Notes: generated from the sequence alone by a model not told the origin. DNA of 64,000 nucleotides from Flavobacterium davisii (GCF_019565505.1 NZ_CP067378.1:496001-560000), one strand, 5' to 3'; numbered from the stretch's first letter, positions 18,940-28,831 are shown. Numbers and translations are program-made.

Positions 18940-18992
18940 GGTAAAGATCATGTTTTTTGGTGTTGTTAAGGAAATTGTAAATGTATACACCT
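18625..18992 (-). pseudogene. vgrG: Truncated vgrG tail (second copy)
   Basis: About 121 residues corresponding to the C-terminal beta-helix tip of VgrG, from AGEDMIINVGKN to AENSKQF. The first ~15 residues (YTFTISLTTPKNMIFT) differ from those of the full VgrG, so this is the end of a different vgrG or a rearranged copy. It lacks the base domains and cannot form a spike alone. It sits 2 nt upstream of effector A1, as the intact vgrG does for effector B1. Confidence 0.8.
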
Positions 18993-19010
18993 AATGTAAT
19001 GTCAAAATTT

Positions 19011-19457
19011 TTATTCCGCTTTTTCTAAATATTTATATTTATTAATAAATTTATATTTATTAAGATCATCATATATATATATGTATCTTAAATATTTATT
19101 ATTCTTGAGTACTTCTTTTTTAATATGATTAGCGATATTAAAAACGGAATCTTCTTCCAAATGGAATAACCCCTTATTGTTTGACATATGTAGAGCTAGT
19201 GTATAATCGAAAACTCTTTTATCAAAATCGTTTATATATAAAGTGTCATTACCTTTTGAATCAAAATTTTCATAATATCTTTCAATAGAAATTTTACTTT
19301 CATTTTCAAATTTTTCAAAATAATTTTCCTCCTCAATAGATAATTCTGGTTGTTTAATCGCACTACTATCCATTAACCAATAAAAAGGATTTAAAATAAA
19401 ACATAAACCAATGACTACAAGTGATATTATTATACCTTTTATAATTTTTCTTCTCAT
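19011..19457 (-). CDS. Putative immunity protein B1, membrane anchored
   Basis: This 148-residue protein has a basic N terminus, a single membrane segment (GIIISLVVIGLCFILNPF) and a mainly periplasmic domain with SIEEENYFEKF, FDKRVFDYTLALH and KYLRYIYIYDDLNKYKF. The YIYIY strand is encoded by an in-frame 12-base AT tract at 19070-19081. ATG follows the effector B1 stop with no gap (TAAATG), so the two are translationally coupled, as expected for a toxin and its immunity protein. Function is inferred from position. The paralogue at 15700-16136 follows the orphan B cassette. Confidence 0.62.
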   Translation of the reverse strand: MRRKIIKGIIISLVVIGLCFILNPFYWLMDSSAIKQPELSIEEENYFEKFENESKISIERYYENFDSKGNDTLYINDFDKRVFDYTLALHMSNNKGLFHLEEDSVFNIANHIKKEVLKNNKYLRYIYIYDDLNKYKFINKYKYLEKAE

Positions 19458-20839
19458 TTAATCTTCTCTTTTTTTATACATTTCAATAATATTTGAGTTT
19501 CTTGTAGGATAGTAATCAATTTGGCTATTATGAAGTATATATTCATCAATTTTAGCCCATTTTTCATCTTTTGGAAAGGTTTGATATACCATTTTACCTT
19601 TAGAGTTCCAAACCTGCTCAATTGTTAATGATTTAAGTTTTTTTAATAAATCAAAAATATTATCATCAACGGTTGCACCGTGTACTGTGGTAAAACTTGA
19701 CTTTGAAATATAAACTCCATATTTTGTTACTCCTTTTATTTTATTATCTTTTACAACAGGATCAATTTTAAAATATTTTTTTTTTGTTATAAAATCAAGA
19801 TCTAAATAACCTGCTACAAGCTGATAACTAGGATAATTATTTTCAATAGTAAACTCATCTCCTTCATCACAAGAAAGTAAAATAGACTCCTTAACATTGA
19901 CTCCTCGTTCAATTAAATATTTTGCAACTCCAGAAGCGCAAGCACCACCTTCACTATGAGAAATAAGACAAATAGGTTGATCTCCTAATCCCTTGGTTAT
20001 TTCATTAAAATGCTCTTTGGCATATTTATAACCTCTGTCTTTTCTTTCTTGTCCATTCTCGCTTCCTCCCCATAATGACGATCCGTCTATAAAATATTCA
20101 ATACTTTGCTGCTTAAACTGGAAATATCTATCCGCTCTATTCTTAAATTCTTGAAACTTCCCTGTGAAAAATATCCAATACTGTTTTTGTCCTTCACCGG
20201 TGACATCCCAATTTTATTTGCTATATTATTCCAATGTCCATTTACAAAAATAATCTTCGGCATTCCTTTTACTTTCAAATAATCGCTTGGGGCTCTAGGA
20301 AGTTCTACATTTTCACCTTTATAACTACAACGATAGTAGAGTTCAAGTTCTCTATCGGCTTCATTGGCTATAAATTTTTCTAAATTAGCCAGTCGCAAAG
20401 CAATTACAATCTTGTTGCCGTTTACTTTCTTGTTTGTAATCCCTGCTTTGTTAATACTTATGGTTTCTATATATTCGCTTTTCTCGTTTTTTCCTTTAGG
20501 TTCTTCTATTTCATTGTTATCATCGTCATAGAGTCTCATTTGAACCATGTCGCCATCGGGAATGTTCTTTGTTTCTGCGTGAAAATAGACAATATCGTCA
20601 ATCAAGGCTTCTTCTATTGGTTTACTGCCCACTAGGTCTGAGCTCCACCATCCTTTGACAAAAAAATGCTTTGGAGCTAAAGGTGGTTTTTTGGGTTCAT
20701 TACAGGTAACTCCATTTTCTTTTCCAATTTCGTTAATAGATTTTCCTGCTGTAGTTACAATATTTCCTTTGGCATACATATTATGGTCGCCTCCAGTAAT
20801 TTTTGTATAGGTACCTTTTACAATTCTTGTTCTAGACAT
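19458..20839 (-). CDS. T6SS effector B1, VgrG-docking plus hydrolase-like (frame break)
   Basis: The N-terminal ~200 residues are nearly identical to effector A1 (KITGGDHNMYAKGNI docking region and Ig-like part). The C-terminal part is B type: FVNGHWNNIANK, the stretch FIDGSSLWGG, then candidate nucleophile Ser in LISHSEGGACASG, CDEGDEF and His in FTTVHGATV, ending MYKKRED. The frame is lost near 20160 at a GGG run and resumes as KFQEFKNRADRYF. Restored length is ~460 residues. The gene starts 2 nt after the vgrG stop codon, so it is the direct cargo candidate of that VgrG. Lipase-like chemistry is inference from motif spacing. Confidence 0.72.
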
Positions 20840-21156
20840 ATTTAAAATTGTTTTGAGTTCTCGGCACTATTATTTTGCACTTCCTTATCTGAATGTTTAT
20901 TAATCATACCTGTTGACTGAATATTCATTTCTTTATCACTTACTTCATTTCTCTCGTTCTTTGTTTCACTATGCACATCTCCTTCAATAATCTCCGTCAA
21001 CTTTCCTGTTACCATGGTCATCATATCCATTGCAACGGTAGTGTTTTTCATGGCACCAATGGTTTCATTTTTATTCATTCCTGCACTTTCAGATATATTC
21101 ATTCCAACGGAGGTTGTCATGTTTTTACCCACGTTAATAATCATATCTTCGCCTGC
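20249..21156 (-). repeat. 907-bp duplicated block, copy 1
   Basis: This is the partner of 18033-18939. It spans the last ~105 codons of vgrG, the 2-nt junction and the first ~200 codons of effector B1. The near identity of the two copies indicates recent duplication or ongoing gene conversion. Confidence 0.9.
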
Positions 21157-22761
21157 ATTTACTATGAAATTCTTTGGCGCATTTACATTAATATTCCCAT
21201 GACCGTCCATTGTCCAAGTGTTGCCGCTAGGATCCTCTATAAAAACAGAGCCTTGGGCATCGTTTAGAATAATTTTAGTTCCACTACGGGTATGAATGGC
21301 TTTTACATCATTCCCGCTAGTATGATACCCACTGGTTGCGGCACCGTTATAATGAGTACCTAATACAAAAGGTTTTTCGGCGTTGCCACTTTCAAAACCA
21401 ACCAGTACTTCCTCGCCTATTTCGGGGATAAAATGAAAGCCTTTACCTGCTCCTGAGTGGGGTTGTATTAACCTAATCCAAGGGGTTTTTTGGTTTTTTC
21501 TTTCTTGCCATGGAAATTGTACCCGTACACGTCCCATGCCCATAGGGTCGTTGTTGTCTACTACTCGTGCGGTTTGTTCTTCACAATTAGGATAAGCACT
21601 GTCGTCAAAATAAGGAGGTGTCCACAAATCGGGTATGGCTACAAATTCGTTGTAGTATTGGTTGCCATCATGAAAGTGTTTGATTTCTATGATCCGATAG
21701 GTTTCCATCGGTTTGTCGTTAATATCAATTAGCTTGGTTAGATCGCCTTGTTTGAGTTGGGGATCTTTACTTTTGCCTTTTACTATCATAAGGCTTTCGC
21801 GTAGCTCTTTTTGTTTTCTTACGGCATCTTGTAGTTCTTGGTCTGTTTTGCTACTAATTCCGGTTTGATTGTAGAGTTTGTTGGGTTTTTTATGAAATAC
21901 GTCTTTTGAAGCTTTAAGGGCTGCGAGTTGGTAGGGGTTAAATTTACTTTGTAATTGAGCAAAGGCGCTATCTCGTTGTAGGTTGTCTCCTGATTCTGTA
22001 TAGTAGGTGGTGTAGGTAAATTGTTGTGGTTTTACCGATAGTTCAAAAGATACATGTATTAGGTCTATGTTTTCTTCTAATACAATTATTTTAGGGCCTA
22101 CTTTATTGCCTAATACCAAGCTTTGTCCGTCATAATACAGGTACTCGCCATAGCGTATGGCCAATTGTTTTAGGAACTGGTAATCGGTTTGGTTGTATTG
22201 TACGGTGTAAGGGATTACATGTTGGGTGTTGCTGTTTTTGGTAATTAGGTTGAAGTTGTCTTTTGGATATTCGGCGGTTATTTCTTGTATGATTTGTTCT
22301 AGGGTTTTGTTTTCAAAACTTTGGCATTCTAAGCCTTGTTCTAGCATAATGGTCGGTGCATGTCCTGTAATATATAACTGACTGTATCCATTTTTTTTTA
22401 AAAGGTTCAGATGGGTTATAATGCCTGTAAAGGTTTGTTTTATTTCACCAAATCGATGTAGGTGGATGTGTATGGTTTTGCCTAGATAACTTTTGGAGTT
22501 TTCCATGATGTATGCTTCTTGGTTGTCTAGGGAATCGGCACGGGTTGCAATAGTAAAGGTGTCGTGTTCGTTGGTTTTTTGGTCAAGTGTTAGATCAAAA
22601 TGGGATTTTTCTAAAAAGGATTTGCCTTCTACTGTTAGGGTACAGTAAACTAAGGGGCTTGATTTATCGGCTAAAAAGTCTTTAAAAGTGCCAACGGAGG
22701 CGTATTTAGCTAGATCATCAGGATGATTGAGTCTGCCATAATCGCTGTTATAGGTTTCCAT
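20842..22761 (-). CDS. vgrG: T6SS spike protein VgrG, Bacteroidetes type
   Basis: VgrG forms the trimeric tip of the type VI secretion needle and carries effectors. At 639 residues it shows gp27-like base domains in the first ~380 residues (NEHDTFTIATRADSLD, YTVQYNQTDYQFLKQLA, RYGEYLYYDGQSLVLG), the gp5-like OB fold (ARVVDNNDPMGMGRVRVQF, PHSGAGKGFHFIPEIGEEV) and a repetitive beta-helix tip (NVGKNMTTSVGMNISESAG). No structural sheath, baseplate or ATPase genes of the system lie in the window, so this is a satellite spike/effector locus. Confidence 0.93.
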   Translation of the reverse strand: METYNSDYGRLNHPDDLAKYASVGTFKDFLADKSSPLVYCTLTVEGKSFLEKSHFDLTLDQKTNEHDTFTIATRADSLDNQEAYIMENSKSYLGKTIHIHLHRFGEIKQTFTGIITHLNLLKKNGYSQLYITGHAPTIMLEQGLECQSFENKTLEQIIQEITAEYPKDNFNLITKNSNTQHVIPYTVQYNQTDYQFLKQLAIRYGEYLYYDGQSLVLGNKVGPKIIVLEENIDLIHVSFELSVKPQQFTYTTYYTESGDNLQRDSAFAQLQSKFNPYQLAALKASKDVFHKKPNKLYNQTGISSKTDQELQDAVRKQKELRESLMIVKGKSKDPQLKQGDLTKLIDINDKPMETYRIIEIKHFHDGNQYYNEFVAIPDLWTPPYFDDSAYPNCEEQTARVVDNNDPMGMGRVRVQFPWQERKNQKTPWIRLIQPHSGAGKGFHFIPEIGEEVLVGFESGNAEKPFVLGTHYNGAATSGYHTSGNDVKAIHTRSGTKIILNDAQGSVFIEDPSGNTWTMDGHGNINVNAPKNFIVNAGEDMIINVGKNMTTSVGMNISESAGMNKNETIGAMKNTTVAMDMMTMVTGKLTEIIEGDVHSETKNERNEVSDKEMNIQSTGMINKHSDKEVQNNSAENSKQF

Positions 22762-22790
22762 GGTCTGTGTTTTTTAGTTGTTTGGTTTTG

Positions 22791-23180
22791 TTAGTCTTTC
22801 CATTTTTTTTCATGGGTGGTATCGTTTAGTGTAAAACGTTTGGCTATGAGTCGCATGGCTATTTGTAAGGGTTGGTTGTTTTGGGAATCAAAGAACTCGG
22901 AAAAGGATACACAAAAGGCTTTTTCAAATTTTAGTTCTTGTAATTTGCTCATAGCGTCTCTACGAAAGAAAATAATGGTACCGTTTTTGGTTTGACTATG
23001 GTCTAGCATCCACTGTAGTAGGTTGGTTTTGCCGTTGCTTTCTATACGGATGTTGATTTCACCTCCTTGGGGCATGCCTTGTGGTTTTCCTGTTGCATCT
23101 ATTTCTTGTGTGAAATTATAATCGCAGTTTAAGATATTATAGGTGTTACCGTCTAATTCTAATTTGGCTAAAAATGACAT
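22791..23180 (-). CDS. tssD: T6SS tube protein TssD/Hcp paralogue 2
   Basis: This 129-residue protein is of the Bacteroidetes TssD (Hcp) family, whose hexameric rings stack into the secreted tube. Family features are MSFLAKLELDGNTYNILNCDY, the QEIDATGKPQG turn and GGEINIRIES. It is diverged from the TssD at 23590-23976 and directly precedes vgrG by 29 nt, so it is probably the dedicated tube or chaperone subunit for this spike and its cargo. Confidence 0.88.
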   Translation of the reverse strand: MSFLAKLELDGNTYNILNCDYNFTQEIDATGKPQGMPQGGEINIRIESNGKTNLLQWMLDHSQTKNGTIIFFRRDAMSKLQELKFEKAFCVSFSEFFDSQNNQPLQIAMRLIAKRFTLNDTTHEKKWKD

Positions 23181-23215
23181 GTCTTAAATTTTTATAGTGT
23201 TTTTAAAAGAAGGAA

Positions 23216-23423
23216 TTAAACCCAGATTACGCATTAGACCCGAGCGTAGCGAATAGACGAAGTAAATCTATTCCACTTTATTTTTCTTCAAATTCAAGCA
23301 CGTACTCAAATTTTAATCATCAAAATAGTTGACTATTTCTTCTTCTAAAATTTTCCGTGAGCACTTGAATTTATTGAAAAATTTTGTTTCACAACGAAGT
23401 CTAATCCGGAATCTGGGTTAAAA
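23216..23423. repeat. Dispersed TIR element, complete copy
   Basis: A ~208-bp element bounded by inverted repeats: CCCAGATTACGCATTAGAC at the left and GTCTAATCCGGAATCTGGG at the right, 17 of 19 positions complementary, with TTAA outside both. The interior contains TACTTCGTC-like and CACGTACTCAAA segments found in all copies. It has no coding capacity. Size and ends fit a MITE or a palindromic extragenic repeat. Confidence 0.85.
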
Positions 23424-23582
23424 AAGAGGCTGTCTGAAAAGTGAAAAATCAATCTTTAGTTGTCACTTCGACCATAGGAGAAGTCACAGTAATATGTGAT
23501 TTGCTTCTCCTATTTGGGCAAAACTCTTGGTTTTTCCTTTAATTGAAATGATAAGATTGTGCCCTTTTAGGACAGCCTCTTA
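23424..23582. repeat. GGCTGTC-type inverted-repeat element
   Basis: AAGAGGCTGTCTGAAAAG (23424-23441) is nearly the reverse complement of CTTTTAGGACAGCCTCTT (23565-23582). Inside lies a long hairpin, ATAGGAGAAG...CTTCTCCTAT, around a CACAGTAATATGTG centre. The ends resemble IS termini common in Bacteroidetes, but no transposase is present. It is inserted directly against the other repeat between the two tssD genes. Confidence 0.75.
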
Positions 23583-23589
23583 GGTGTTG

Positions 23590-23976
23590 TTATACCCATT
23601 CGTTTTGATAAGCGCCTGATCCTAATTCAATTTTTTTAGCTGAAATAGTAAAGGTTTCGGTTAATGGGTTTACGCCAGTTGAGTCGAAGTTTTCTCTGAA
23701 TTTTACAACATAAGCTTCTGAGAATTTTAATTCTTTTAAAACAGCATCGCTATCTCTTTTAAAGAATTTTACACTACCGTCTTTTCTTTCAAAAGAGTTG
23801 GTCATCCACTCAAAGAACGAAGTGTCTGCTGTTCCTTCAATAGTTAACTCAATTTTACCTCCTCTTGTTACGGTAGAAGGTCTACCTGTTGCGTCTGTTT
23901 CTTGAAATAACCCGTAATTTACGTTTAATACGGTGTACTCTTTTCCTGCTACTACTAGTTTAGATTTAAATGACAT
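23590..23976 (-). CDS. tssD: T6SS tube protein TssD/Hcp paralogue 1
   Basis: This 128-residue protein has the standard TssD sequence: MSFKSKLVVAGKEYTVLNVNY, FQETDATGRPSTV, GGKIELTIEG and TETFTISAKKIEL. It is closer to the main tube protein of Bacteroidetes T6SS than the downstream paralogue. The two tssD genes are separated by two repeat elements, so they are probably not in one transcript. Confidence 0.92.
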   Translation of the reverse strand: MSFKSKLVVAGKEYTVLNVNYGLFQETDATGRPSTVTRGGKIELTIEGTADTSFFEWMTNSFERKDGSVKFFKRDSDAVLKELKFSEAYVVKFRENFDSTGVNPLTETFTISAKKIELGSGAYQNEWV

Positions 23977-24365
23977 ATTTATAAAGATTTAAAAAAATAA
24001 AAAATACAAGGGATGTAGATACCTAAAAATAATATAAGGAATGATTTGGGGGTGTTAGGTTTTTGTAAGTATGTAGGTAAATTGTTTTGTTTGTGTGGTA
24101 TCATCGTATATTTGTTTTTTAATAATAATAACCATTTATGGAAATACAACTAAGTCAAATATACTGTGTTTTTCAAGAAAAAACAAATGTTTTGTTAAAA
24201 AAATAACTTCACTTTGTTTTTCTTGAATAAAAAAAAGAAAAATGTATTGGTAAATAATAAAAAGGAGTTGTGGTTACTAGTGTTTTTTTAACTAGAATTT
24301 GGTATTAGACTGGAAAAAGTGAATTGGTAAAGTCTCAAACTATTCCTCTTTAATCTCAAATATTT
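23977..24365. other. Gene-free region upstream of tssD
   Basis: About 390 AT-rich bases with no convincing frame. The promoter of the tssD gene should lie here, but I see no clean TAnnTTTG box at a plausible distance. Confidence 0.4.
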
Positions 24366-25493
24366 TTATTCTAAACCTATTATTTCTTTATATATTCCTT
24401 CGTAAATGGGTACTATATTTTCAACAGAAAACAGTTTAGCTGTTTCAAAAGCATTTCTTTTAAAATTATTTAAAACTTCATTATTTGAAAGAATTTTAAG
24501 TGCATTTTGAGCCATATCTTCTATATCCCCTACTGAGCTTAAAAAACCAGAAACACCATTTATATTAACTTCTGGCAGCCCTCCCGAATTACTTGATATT
24601 ACAGGCACTTTATTAGCCATTGCTTCCAGTGCTGCTAATCCAAAACTTTCTGTATCTGAAGGTAGTAAAAAAAGATCTGAATAACATAAGATTTGGCTTA
24701 TTTCATGACTATTTCCAAAGAAAATAACTTTTTCTTCAATACCTAATTCTCTACAAAGCCATTCTGCTTTTTCTCTTTCAGGACCATCTCCTACCATCAT
24801 TAATTTAGCGGGTATTTTTTCTTGTATTTTATAGAAAACTTTTACAACATCTGGAATTTTTTTTACTTTTCTAAAATTACTGATATGTGTAATTATTTTT
24901 TCTTCTGGTTCAGCCATTACAGAACGTTTACAAATTCGATTATGAGATTCTGTATCTGCTATTTCTATAAAATTAGGAACTACTTTTATTTCTTTAGTTA
25001 CCTCAAAATATTTCAAAGTATCTTCCTTTAAACTCTTAGAAACAGATGTTACAACGTCCGACTTATTAATACTAAATGTAACAGCGGGTTTATAATAGGG
25101 ATGATTTCCTACTAAAGTTATATCTGTACCATGCAATGTAGTTACCATTGGCAAATTAATTCCTTCTTCTTTTAATATCTGTTTCGCCATATATCCTGCA
25201 TAAGCATGAGGTATAGCATAATGCACATGTAAAACTTCTATTTTATAAAGCTTTACCATATCTACTAATTTACTCGAAAGAGCTAATTCATACGGTTGGT
25301 AATGAAATAATGGGTATTCTGGAACATTTACTTCATGATAATGTACATTATGACTTAAAAGAGCTAAACGTACTGGTTGACGATAGGTAATAAAATGTAT
25401 TTCGTGCCCTCTTCTAGCAAGTTCTAAACCTAATTCTGTAGCCACTACACCACTTCCTCCAAATGTTGGATAACAAACAATTGCTATTTTCAT
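24366..25493 (-). CDS. bshA: N-acetyl-alpha-D-glucosaminyl L-malate synthase
   Basis: BshA joins UDP-GlcNAc to L-malate, the first step of bacillithiol synthesis, the low-molecular-weight thiol of many Bacteroidetes. It is a GT4 (GT-B) enzyme: CYPTFGGSGVVATELG, HVHYAIPHAYAGY, TTLHGTDITLVG and the nucleotide-sugar motif ESFGLAALEA with NSGGLPEV. The length of 375 residues is normal and there is no break. I start at ATG 25493, since an in-frame TTG two codons upstream adds nothing conserved. Confidence 0.93.
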   Translation of the reverse strand: MKIAIVCYPTFGGSGVVATELGLELARRGHEIHFITYRQPVRLALLSHNVHYHEVNVPEYPLFHYQPYELALSSKLVDMVKLYKIEVLHVHYAIPHAYAGYMAKQILKEEGINLPMVTTLHGTDITLVGNHPYYKPAVTFSINKSDVVTSVSKSLKEDTLKYFEVTKEIKVVPNFIEIADTESHNRICKRSVMAEPEEKIITHISNFRKVKKIPDVVKVFYKIQEKIPAKLMMVGDGPEREKAEWLCRELGIEEKVIFFGNSHEISQILCYSDLFLLPSDTESFGLAALEAMANKVPVISSNSGGLPEVNINGVSGFLSSVGDIEDMAQNALKILSNNEVLNNFKRNAFETAKLFSVENIVPIYEGIYKEIIGLE

Positions 25494-25537
25494 AAACAAT
25501 GAAAAAATTATTATTTAAAAAATTGTTCTTTTTTTTA

Positions 25538-25709
25538 TTAAATCAAAACTTCGCATTAACACTTTATTATAGATAATAAATAACTTTATATTTAGAAAAT
25601 ATTTTTTTATCCTTTATATAGTAAAACTACATTTCAATAAAATTTTCATGTATTTTTATCTTGATCTTTCCAGATTTATTAAAAAATCCTAATGCGGAAT
25701 CTGGGTTTT
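25538..25709. repeat. Dispersed TIR element, decayed copy
   Basis: The right end CCTAATGCGGAATCTGGG is well preserved at about 25688-25705. A degenerate left end, AAACTTCGCATTAAC, lies near 25546. The interior is too diverged to align by eye. Confidence 0.55.
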
Positions 25710-25745
25710 ATCAAGCATATAAAATATTTTAATTTATTTTTAAAA

Positions 25746-25779
25746 AAATTCGTAAAGCAAAATTTTACTTTACGAATTT
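25746..25779 (-). terminator. Terminator after the GH3 gene
   Basis: AAATTCGTAAAG and CTTTACGAATTT form a perfect 12-bp stem around a 10-base loop. Read on the minus strand, a T run follows. It lies about 47 nt after the stop codon at 25826. Confidence 0.75.
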
Positions 25780-25825
25780 AGTATATTTTAAAAAAATAAA
25801 AATTAATTTCACTTAATATTAACGA

Positions 25826-28800
25826 TTAGTCAAAAATAGAATCGTAAATAATTTGTTGAATTCTTTCTCTCGTATTTTCTTTTGCTAATTTATTTGGTAG
25901 ATTACTATCGGGGAAAGTTCTATTGGATAAAAAAACATAAATTAGTTCTTTTTCAGGATCAGCCCAAGTCATTGTTCCTGTAAAACCAGTGTGTCCAAAA
26001 CTAGTTATTGAAGCACAACCACACGTTGGTCCTTCTCCTTTTAATTGAGGTTTATCAAAACCAATACCTCTTCTATTTCCTTCCGTACAAAAATAACATG
26101 TATTAAAATCGTCCATTGTCTTAGAAGAAAAGAATTGAGTTCCTCCGTAGTTACCTTTATTCAAATAGAGTTGCATCATTTTTGCAATATCACTTGCATT
26201 TGAAAACAAGCCTGCATGTCCTGCTACACCTCCTTGCATGGCAGCTGCCATATCATGCACATATCCTTGAATTAAATCCTGACGATAGTACGTATCTTTT
26301 TCTGTTGGTGGTATTTGGTCTATGTCAACCTTTTTTAAAGGATTATACATTGTATAATTCATTCCTATTTTTGAAAAAAAAGTTTTCGTAAGCCAAATTA
26401 TCTAAGGTTTTATTATGATGTGTTTCTAAATATTCTTTTAACAAAATAAAGGTAAAATCACTGTATTTATACTCTTTCTTAGGCAAAAGCTTACTTTTCA
26501 TTATTTTAGAAATAATTGAATCTTTATAGCTATCTGTCAAAAATAAATTTTCAGATACTTGAGTCGTAAAACCTTCTGTTAGCGTTTGACGGTATAATTT
26601 TTCAGATGGTTTTTTGGTAATTGAATCTATTGTTTGCTTATAAAAAGGCTCCCAAGCTTTTAATCGAGCATAATGTGATAACAATTCTTTAAAAACAATA
26701 GAATCCTTATTAGTTCCTCTGGCTTTATGAACCATTTGTCCTAAGTGAGTAGCTAAATTTATTTCCCCTTTATCATAATCCATCATTACATTGGGTAATG
26801 TTCCTATAATTTTAGATAATGAAGCGATATCATAAATATCTGTATTTTTTACCTTCGTATCTTGTTCATAGGTGTGATAACCAAAGGATTTGTGGTAAAT
26901 CACTTTTCCTTTTCTAGCAACTAAAACTTGTGCTCCCGGAGTTATTTTATCATCGATTGCTTTTTTAACTACATCATCAATTTCTTTTAATTTATAAGAG
27001 TTCATTCCTACTCCTTCTGGAGAAGAAAAGCCTAATCTGTTTATTTTTTCTGTAGTAATTCCTTCACCTACTTTAAAATATTCTTTAATAGAAACGGGTA
27101 ATTTCCCTTTTGCTTCTACGGCTCCAAAAATTAATTCAGCTGAAATAGTTTGGGGTATATCACCATTTTGATAACTTACAATCAAACCTTCTATATCATC
27201 AAAAGATTTGATCTTAAGCAAGGTATATGGCTTTGCAAAAACATCTAAAATAACATTATTTTGAGCGGCTATTTTTTCTAACCAAAGTAAATCTTTTTCA
27301 GAAAAATCGTGTTTGCGCCATGCTCTATCAGATTTATGATAACCTATAATGACAGTATTAAATTCTTTTAAATTAACTAAAAGGCTATCTAGATTTTTCT
27401 CTTCCATTTCCTCTACTTGGGCATATTTTTTTAATGTACTCAAAAAAACGTTACCTGAATCATCCCCTAATTTCACATAGGCAATTTTAGCTTTGGTTAG
27501 GTCTTTTATTGGTAATAAAGTATGTTCATTTTTTAAAACCGTAATAGCATTTTCATATAAATTGTATTGTAATTTACTTGCTTCTGGGGCATTTAAATCA
27601 TTTAAAAGACCTGTTATTTCTATTGGTTTATAATTATTTAATCCTGCCTTATATTTATAGCTTAAGATCTTTTTTACAGAATGTTCAATACGTTCATCTG
27701 TAATTATTTTATCATTATAAGCTTGAGTAAATTTAGTAATAGCGGAAGGAACATCTTCTGCAAACAGCATAATATCATTACCTGCTAAAAAGGCTTCTAA
27801 ATCTATATCACCTGGTTTTTTAAAACTGCTTGCTCCTTTCATATTAAGAGCATCTGTAAAAATTAACCCTTTAAAACCTAGTTCTTTTTTAAGGTATTCG
27901 TAACTATATTATAAGATATAGAGGAAGGATAATTTTGACGTTCTTCCAGACTTGGCACATTCAAATGCGCAACCATAACTGAAGATAGTCCTAAATTAAA
28001 CATTTTTTTATAGGGGTAAAACTCTACGGAGTCAATACGTTCTTTTGTAAAATTAACAACGGGTAATGTATGATGTGAATCTGTTTCGGTATCGCCGTGT
28101 CCCGGAAAATGTTTACCTGTAGCAAATACTCCTTGGCTTTGTATTCCTTTCATTAAAGCTACGGCACGTTTTGTTACTTCTTCTTTATTTTCCCCGAAAG
28201 AACGATTTCCTATAATAGGATTATTAGGATTTGTATTAATATCAATAACAGGAGCAAAATTAAACTGCAATCCCATTCTTTTGGTTTCTTTGGCCATTCG
28301 TTCTCCTAACTGTTCTATCAATTTCATATCTTGAACGGCTCCTAAAGTCATATTCCAAGGATAAGCATAGGTTGAATCTAAACGCATATTAAGCCCCCAC
28401 TCTGCATCATTCCCTATAAAAAGGGGGATTTTAGAATTGGCTTGAAAACGATTTGTTAGTTTGGCTTGACGCATGGGTCCTCCTTGAAAGAAGATCAAGC
28501 CTCCTATTTTATAATTCTTTATTAATTTATCTAACGAATTAAAATGAATACTATCTTTATTAGAATAAGCAGCCACCATAAAAAGTTGTCCTAACTTTTC
28601 TTCAAAGCTTAAAGAATTATAAACACTGTCAACCCATTTACGTTCTCCTGATAATTCATTAAATAAATTAAACCCTTCTTTATCAGGATCTATAAATTTT
28701 TGAATCATAGGAATATTTTTGGTTTCTGCCATAATAGCTTCTTCTCTTTTACGGTTTTTTATAACCGCACATTGCATCATTAGAAAAGCTAAAAGGGAAA

Positions 28801-28831
28801 AAAATAAATATTTTACAATAGAAAACTTCAT
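25826..28831 (-). CDS. GH3 beta-N-acetylhexosaminidase fused to a beta-lactamase-like domain
   Basis: This ~1,000-residue lipoprotein (lipobox in FLMMQCAVIKN) has an N-terminal GH3 domain of NagZ type with KHFPGHGDTETDSHHT, a GH3 C-terminal domain in the middle, and a class C beta-lactamase/serine-hydrolase domain (SxxK in IASLSKIIGT, late motif FGHTGFTGTM). It probably trims GlcNAc from peptidoglycan fragments in the periplasm; the partner domain's substrate is unknown. Two frame breaks: near 27897, before EYLKKELGFKG, and in a T8 run near 26375, where seven T give FFSKIGMNYTMYN. Both look like sequencing errors. The fusion itself is known in Flavobacteria. Confidence 0.85.

Noticed and set aside
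18754..21267. Plus-strand open frames with repeated His/Ser-rich sequence at 18754-18994 and 20971-21267
   Set aside because: They are antisense shadows of the two copies of the repetitive vgrG tail; their similarity to each other comes from the duplication.
22791..23976. Complete T6SS cluster
   Set aside because: Only tube (TssD) and spike (VgrG) genes are present; sheath, baseplate, membrane-complex and ClpV genes are not in the window.
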